Positions 1 through 64,000 of a stretch of DNA of 64,000 bases are shown one piece after another. The notes under the pieces were generated by a model that saw only the letters and a list, made by a program, of their open reading frames with translations, did no database searches and was not told the DNA's origin. The position numbers and the translations under genes are program-made. Numbering within the stretch: the stretch's first letter is position 1; the number at the start of each line of letters is the position of its first letter. Source of the stretch: Chrysomallon squamiferum. Taxonomy: Eukaryota > Mollusca > Gastropoda > Neomphalida > Peltospiridae. The DNA is taken from contig CM022668.1 in the NCBI GenBank assembly GCA_012295275.1, forward strand, positions 11,370,022 through 11,434,021, given 5' to 3'.

Positions 1-58814
<58,814 letters not shown>

Positions 58815-58875
58815 TATGCTGTCGCCAATTTGGTGACGTCAATGACATATACTTGACGTCACTCATCAGCTGAAG
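58815..58875 (-). promoter_or_regulatory. Promoter or 5' UTR region of the giant gene with two CRE octamers
   Basis: Perfect TGACGTCA palindromes lie at 58,834-58,841 and 58,854-58,861, exactly 20 bases apart, and a CCAAT (plus strand) lies at 58,824. All are within 50 bases of the ATG. TGACGTCA is the consensus site for CREB/ATF factors. The transcription start is not known, so they could be promoter or 5' UTR. Confidence 0.55.
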
Positions 58876-59084
58876 AGTATATGCAAACTAATTATGACAA
58901 ATGCCTTCATAAATCTACATTATGAATTATGATGATTTTCGTTCATTTCTTTCTTTCTTTCTTACACACAACACACACACACACGCACAAACACAAACAT
59001 GTGTGTGTGTGTGTGTGTATACATATATACTGAAATGAGGACATTCCCAAAATATTGTTTTAAGCAAAGGTGCTCTGAAAATTA

Positions 59085-59442
59085 AGGAACCAATTATCTT
59101 TCTCCAAAAAGTTTCAAGACTCTTTTGTTTTTCTTATTTTCCCCCACCATCCCACAACCAGTTCAACCGTTGGAACGTATTAGGACCTGTTTTATTAATT
59201 AAAATCTTATGTACCAATTTCAGAATCTAAGTAAATATAATAATAATTATCATCATCATCATCATCATCACCATCATTATTATCATCATAATGATGATGA
59301 TGACCATCAGTATTATACTAATCACAATTTACATTAATTAGGCCAAAACAGGTCCTAACACTTTCCAACGGTTGAACTGGTTTTGGGGCGGGGAAGTAAA
59401 AAGTATTCAAACTGTTTGGCTAAAGATAATTCTAAAGATATT
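59085..59442. mobile_element. Fold-back (inverted-repeat) element with an ATC/GAT microsatellite loop
   Basis: The left arm at about 59,085-59,212 and the right arm at about 59,334-59,442 are reverse complements with mismatches (shared core AACCAGTTCAACCGTTGGAA). The loop holds (ATC)n and (GAT)n, themselves complementary. Non-coding. Confidence 0.7.
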
Positions 59443-59970
59443 GAAATGTTTTAATAATAGAAATGTTTTGTTTATATATGTTACAGTCAATTTGGCCTAA
59501 TGCCTGAAATGTTTAGGCATTCAGCCTAGTGCCCAAGATCGTCAGGCATTTGGTCTAATGACTAAAATTTCCAGGAATTAGGCTAAAAGACTGAAATATA
59601 CGTCTGAATGACTGAATGAAAAATACATAAGAATGGTGAGGTTTAAAGCTTCATTCTATGGGTGTTTAAGTAATGTTTCATATATTGCAGCAGTCCAAAC
59701 ATCTATGACATCTAGAATGGCACAAAAGTGGATCTTTAAATATTGACAACGTTTTGTTTGATACATCTTTGTTTCCCCCACCCCATAACTGCGTAATTTT
59801 GCTTCATTTCAGAATTATTTTCTTTTTCATCTTTTTCTTCTTTGCCTACTGATACACTGTTGTTCTTTATTTTTTGAATTTTTATCTGTTTTAAATTCTA
59901 TTTATATATTTTAAGTGTTAATAGTTTGTATTATTTAACCATTATTATTATTATATTATTATTATTATTA

Positions 59971-60012
<42 letters not shown>

Positions 60013-60607
60013 GTTATTGTTTGTTGTTGTTGTTTGTTGTTTTTATTTTTATTTTTTACACACACCTAAGTATTAATTTTCCTTATACAATTATTTTCAG
60101 ACTAAATTATTACTGCAGTCTTCTACAGCCATTCAAATATTTATTTGTACAATTTAAAGTTTTCATTCAATTATGAAACGAAGTAAGTTGGCATAAACCC
60201 GTGTCCTCTTGGTGTACACGTATTTCAGATTGCCACAGATATTTATTTTTATTTCGTTTAATTATTTATTTTTCCCGTTTTATGTTTATTTTCAATATAT
60301 AAAGAAAATAATAAAATGAAAAGAAAAAAACATATGCGATTTAATTGAATATTCAGATCGTTCTAATAATTACAACGTTTAGTACGAAATTTACATGACA
60401 ATGTTTACTTTGAAGATTAATGGTGATAACATTTTTTTAAATGTTTTCGTTTTCTATTTAACATATAAAGTACCTTGAATCAGATTTTAAACATTTCTAA
60501 GTTGTAATTAAATATATTGAAAATAACAGATAAATGTACTGTAAATATATATATATGTGTGTGTGTGTGTGACAGTATTTTGTGTTCAATGATATGATCT
60601 TTAAACG

Positions 60608-60617
60608 TCTCTCTCTC

Positions 60618-60710
<93 letters not shown>

Positions 60711-60742
60711 CTCTCTCTATCTATCTATCTCTCTCTCTCTCT
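60608..60742. repeat. (CT)n microsatellite
   Basis: About 135 bases of CT with a few interruptions, just 3' of the right-hand gene's stop, so probably (GA)n in its 3' UTR. Confidence 0.95.
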
Positions 60743-60840
60743 AATTGTCTAAACTCTTTTCGTTAACTTGTCTTTTCTCATCCAAATCCACTGGGTGAAC
60801 TTCCCCTTGATAGTTTATCAGACGTTGTTTTTTTATATCT

Positions 60841-61725
60841 TTAGACGGACCCTACATACACTGAACCAAATTTCTCATCCCAATCATTTTCTGTTCCACT
60901 GGGCGAACTTCCCCTTGATAGTTTATCAGACGTTGTTTTTTTAATATCTTTAGACGTGCTCTTTTTTGGCCCTAGATACACTGAACCAAATCTTTCATCT
61001 ATATCATCTTCTGTTTCCTGTTTTTCTGTTGCAATGGATGAACTTCCCCTTGATAGTTTATCAGACGTTGTTTTTTGAATATCTTTAGACGTGCTCTTTT
61101 TTGGCCCTAGATACACTGAACCAAATCTTTCATCTATATCATCTTCTGTTTCCTGTTTTTCTGTTGCAATGGATGAACTTCCCTTGATAGTTTATCAGAC
61201 GTTGTTTTTTGAATATCTTTAGACGTGCTCTTTTTTGGACCTAGATATACTGCACCAAATCTTTCGTCTAAATCATCTTCGGTTTCCATTTTTTCTGCTC
61301 CACTGGTCGAAGATTGCTGTGGTGATTTGTCAGATGTCCTTTTCGGAAGATCTTTAGAACCGCTAATTTTAGGACCTAAATAAACCGATCCATGCTTTTC
61401 ATGTAAATCTTTCAAAGCAGACTGACTACCTGCAGTACTGGTTCTAGATGTTACCGCTGGCTGATCACTTTTTCTTAGCGGAATATCTATAAGACCGCTA
61501 ATTGCGGGACCTAAATACACCGAGCCATATTTTACATGTATATCCTCAGTTTTAGAGCTCGTACGCGATGCTGGTTTTATAGTGCTACTAGATGTAGGAC
61601 CGACATATATAAAACCATATTTCTCATGCAAGTCTTCAAACGCTGGGTTATCGGCCTCGCCTCCACCTTTTTTGTCTTTACCTTTCACTCCCAAAATTCT
61701 GCCTTGCTTTCTCTTTTTCTTCTTT
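60841..61725 (-). CDS. Cytoplasmic-tail exon of a second receptor gene, with YxxP repeats; frameshifted as given
   Basis: The acceptor at 61,726 follows a strong pyrimidine tract, and the exon enters in phase 2, matching the donor of the membrane exon. It begins with a basic run (Arg-Lys-Lys-Lys-Lys-Arg-Lys), the usual stop-transfer signal, then Asp-Asn-Pro-Ala-Phe. Seven tandem repeats of about 40 residues follow, each with Gly-x-Val/Ile-Tyr-Leu/Val-Gly-Pro and a Ser/Thr/Lys-rich linker. Six are YLGP or YVGP; the last is YVGS. Repeats 4-6 are nearly identical at 129-base spacing. After repeat 4 a run of four C (plus strand) in sister repeats is three (61,181-61,183), which shifts frame and would end the protein at 61,134. 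The remaining repeats are open in the shifted frame down to the stop at 60,841. No kinase or phosphatase domain is present. Confidence 0.8.
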
Positions 61726-62892
61726 CTGGTTTGTTTTTGCGAAGGTTAAAAAAAAGAAAAGAAAAAAAGAAAGAGATAATATGATAATGATAATATATTT
61801 ATAGTAGATGTAGCTATAGCGGGCAGCAGGAGTAGTAGTAGTAGAGCTGTTGTTGCTGTTGTTGTTGTTTAAGTAATTACAACTGCAGGTGTAACTAGAA
61901 ATTATACTACTAGTAATAGTGACAGAAGTGTGTTCTAGTAACAGTGGTAGGAATAGTGGTAGTGGTAGTAGAAATATAATTTGTGCATAACAACACGTTT
62001 TTTTTTTTTGTACAAGTTATTTAACATTCAGTTAGTTTATCTTAATATACTGAGGATGAACATCTAAAATATCGAAGCAAATACCTGTATGTTTTTGTTT
62101 TGTTTTCTGCATAAATAACTAACATTTGTATTATTCGGATTAATAAATAGCGTTATCGTTACAAACCTGAATAATTATTGTATATCTCACTACTTTGTAC
62201 AATTGTGTTTCGATCATGAATAACTAAAATTTGATTAACACATAACTTACATATGTAAGCATAAAACTGTTCTTAACTAAATAATATTCAATAACTACAG
62301 GAACATTCGAACAATCGATTGCCAGTGAAATTTTCCTAATATTGATAACTAACAGAAGCTTTCTACTGTTGATAATATTAGATTTCCACTACTGATAATG
62401 GAATATTCCTCCCTTTGATAACTAACGCGAATATTCCTTGAATTGATAACTAGCGGAAAATCGCTTGATAATGGAATGTGAGAAAAATTTATAATGGAAT
62501 ACTCCAACAACTATCTAGTAATAGACTGTTCCTGAATGATACATGCATATGATTTATAATTAATGGAATGTTCCAAGCATTCAAACAGAATATTCCTAAC
62601 ATTTAGAACGGAATATTCCTGATAAATAAAGGAATATATCTAGCACTAATGTCAAACAAAATATCGTTAACACTGATTACTGAATATTCCTAGGAATGAT
62701 AACTAACGGATATTTGGATACGGGAATAATCTTTACATCAATAACCAAGTAATGTTCCCAGCACTGATAACTAAAAACATTAATACCTATTGGAAAATTC
62801 CTAGCACTAACAGCTAACGAAATATTGATAGCATTCATAAATAGGAATATTCCTTATACTGATAACTAAGAGAATATACCTAGCATCGATGA

Positions 62893-62950
<58 letters not shown>

Positions 62951-63224
62951 TTTAAAAAGTAGAAAAAAAGATAAAAAAAAAAAAAAAAAAAAAATAAGAG
63001 CAAAGAAAAAAAGAAAGAAAAAGAAAACAGATTCCTTCACTGATGAGTAAAGGATTATTCCTCGCACTAATATCTACGGGATGTTTTTAAACAATATCTA
63101 TTGTTATATTCTTGGCAAAAATAACTAACGGAAGATTGCTGGCACCGATAAATAACTGAATATTCCGAACACTGATGACTTAGCTAGCTCGCATGTTGTT
63201 TTAGTAAAAATATCTGACTATTAC
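61726..63224 (-). repeat. Intron of the second gene, with a degenerate minisatellite
   Basis: From about 62,290 to 62,880 and again at 63,040-63,180, imperfect units of about 27-30 bases repeat. Each contains GGAATATTCC-like palindromes and ACTGATAACTAA. An (AAT)n/poly-A tract (62,888-62,995) interrupts them. (GTA)n-like repeats lie at 61,820-61,990. Confidence 0.7.
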
Positions 63225-63318
63225 CTAATGTGCAACACGAACCCTGAAACAACACAACAAACAACGACTGCAGCGGGAATTCCGGAAAGCACTGCCATAT
63301 TTGAGGGGTTTTTAGCCT
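63225..63318 (-). CDS. Transmembrane exon of the second receptor gene
   Basis: The exon is 94 bases, acceptor TTTTCAG, entering phase 1 and leaving phase 2 (AG|GTAATA). It encodes Glu-Ala-Lys-Asn-Pro-Ser-Asn-Met and then a hydrophobic helix (AVLSGIPAAVVVCCVVSGF). Phase-1 entry fits direct splicing from an EGF exon of the type seen in the neighbouring gene. The upstream exons lie beyond 64,000. Confidence 0.8.
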
Positions 63319-63608
63319 CTGAAAATAAATATAAATATTAAATAGTACCCGTGGACACATTAAAAAACAATCAATATATTCTGCACTTTCAAAAGTATGC
63401 TTTATGTGACCTCTATCGTCCCACCTTTGTTAATAACAAAGTATGACAATATGAATACAATTTAGAAATATCTGTGGGCTGCAATGCTTTTTCAATCGTA
63501 ATTCCAGAGCGAAAATAACTGTATGTTCCAAATTTTCTTCTAGCATGAGATAAATACAGCTATCAGTCCGATATATGAAGGATAGTCTCATTCTTATGTT
63601 TGGTAACA

Positions 63609-63643
<35 letters not shown>

Positions 63644-64000
63644 TGTCATAACTTCTTTCTTATGATGATAGACTTGCCAAAACAGTAAAATAAAAACTTG
63701 GAATTATAAAATTCGAGTGAAATTTTATTAGAGCATTTACTGGCAATGCTACAAGTACACTTTAATGATGACTCTAACTTTATTTGAGGATATTTTCTTT
63801 TAGAATATAGGATTTTCTTGATTTTATGGTATTATTTACTAATATAGCAAAGGAATTCAGCTTATTGACTCTAGATTCAAACAGGTCTCTAAATCTATTA
63901 AACTGTTCAAAAGACAAAAAAACATAATGATTGTATTATATAGTAATGGTAATAATTTTAGTTGTAGAGAAACGGAAACAGTAGAAATAGCAGTGCTAAT
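63319..64000 (-). other. Intron of the second gene (to window edge)
   Basis: A poly-T of about 30 bases lies at 63,612-63,641. No exon with EGF cysteine spacing was seen on the minus strand. Confidence 0.5.

Larger units (their letters stand above)
58876..60840. other. Intergenic region and presumed 3' UTR of the right-hand gene
   Basis: (CA)n/(GT)n near 58,968-59,020; the fold-back element; degenerate short repeats built on GGCxTAATGxCTGAAAT at 59,490-59,620; (TTA)n at 59,940-60,012; (CT)n at 60,608-60,742. A partial eighth copy of the tail repeat lies at 60,766-60,840, beyond the stop. AATAAA on the minus strand occurs in several places; none can be picked as the poly-A signal. Confidence 0.6.

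Noticed and set aside
61134-61694. Separate gene with its own start inside the YxxP exon
   Set aside because: The codon at 61,694 is TTG and the frame continues upstream to an acceptor in phase with the membrane exon.
60841-61725. ITAM (YxxL-x6-8-YxxL) signalling tail
   Set aside because: The tyrosines are followed by x-x-Pro at +3 and spaced about 40 residues apart; the paired YxxL spacing is absent.

Overview
The window is invertebrate genomic DNA. It is AT-rich, full of (ATA)n, (TTTA)n, (CT)n and (GT)n microsatellites, has small exons with GT-AG introns, and carries only decayed transposon pieces. I see no prokaryotic or viral genes. The coding content is extracellular EGF-like modules of the MEGF / scavenger-receptor-F / CED-1 style. 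Together with the repeat texture this suggests a mollusc, perhaps a cephalopod; the species call is inference.

Nearly the whole window (1 to 58,814, minus strand) is the 5' part of one giant gene. Exon 1 (58,691-58,814) encodes a signal peptide. It is followed by at least 64 exon positions, each encoding one 8-cysteine EGF-like module of about 48 residues, most with an Arg-His-Cys signature. Every exon enters and leaves in phase 1. 58 of the 64 look intact: four are frameshifted, one has a stop codon and one has lost its donor. The gene runs off the left edge, so its transmembrane and cytoplasmic part is not visible.

The 5' exons (2-20, about 31-56 kb) are diverged singletons separated by 0.4-2.7 kb introns. 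From about 31 kb leftward the exons fall into a recurring order, E-A-B-C-D. From about 20.8 to 2.9 kb this five-exon cassette is present six times at about 3.0 kb spacing and is nearly identical, introns included. Both ends of the array carry exons that are hybrids of types A and B. Around it lie broken copies: lost donor, stop codon, shifted donor, truncated exons. This is an actively duplicating, converting and decaying exon array inside one gene.

To the right (60,841-64,000, minus strand) is the 3' end of a second gene in the same orientation. It has a phase-1 transmembrane exon (63,225-63,318) and a large cytoplasmic exon (60,841-61,725) with a basic stop-transfer run and about seven tandem repeats centred on Tyr-Leu-Gly-Pro. 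Six of these fit YxxP, the type of site bound by Crk-family SH2 domains. A one-base deletion at 61,181 breaks the frame. The phases suggest this gene also has phase-1 ectodomain exons, probably a paralogue, but its ectodomain is outside the window.

The 2 kb between the genes holds simple repeats, a fold-back element and, 20-47 bases upstream of the first gene's ATG, two perfect TGACGTCA (CRE/ATF) octamers. Introns hold a hAT transposase remnant, a long inverted-repeat element, a PHD-like zinc-binding ORF and other decayed transposon fragments.
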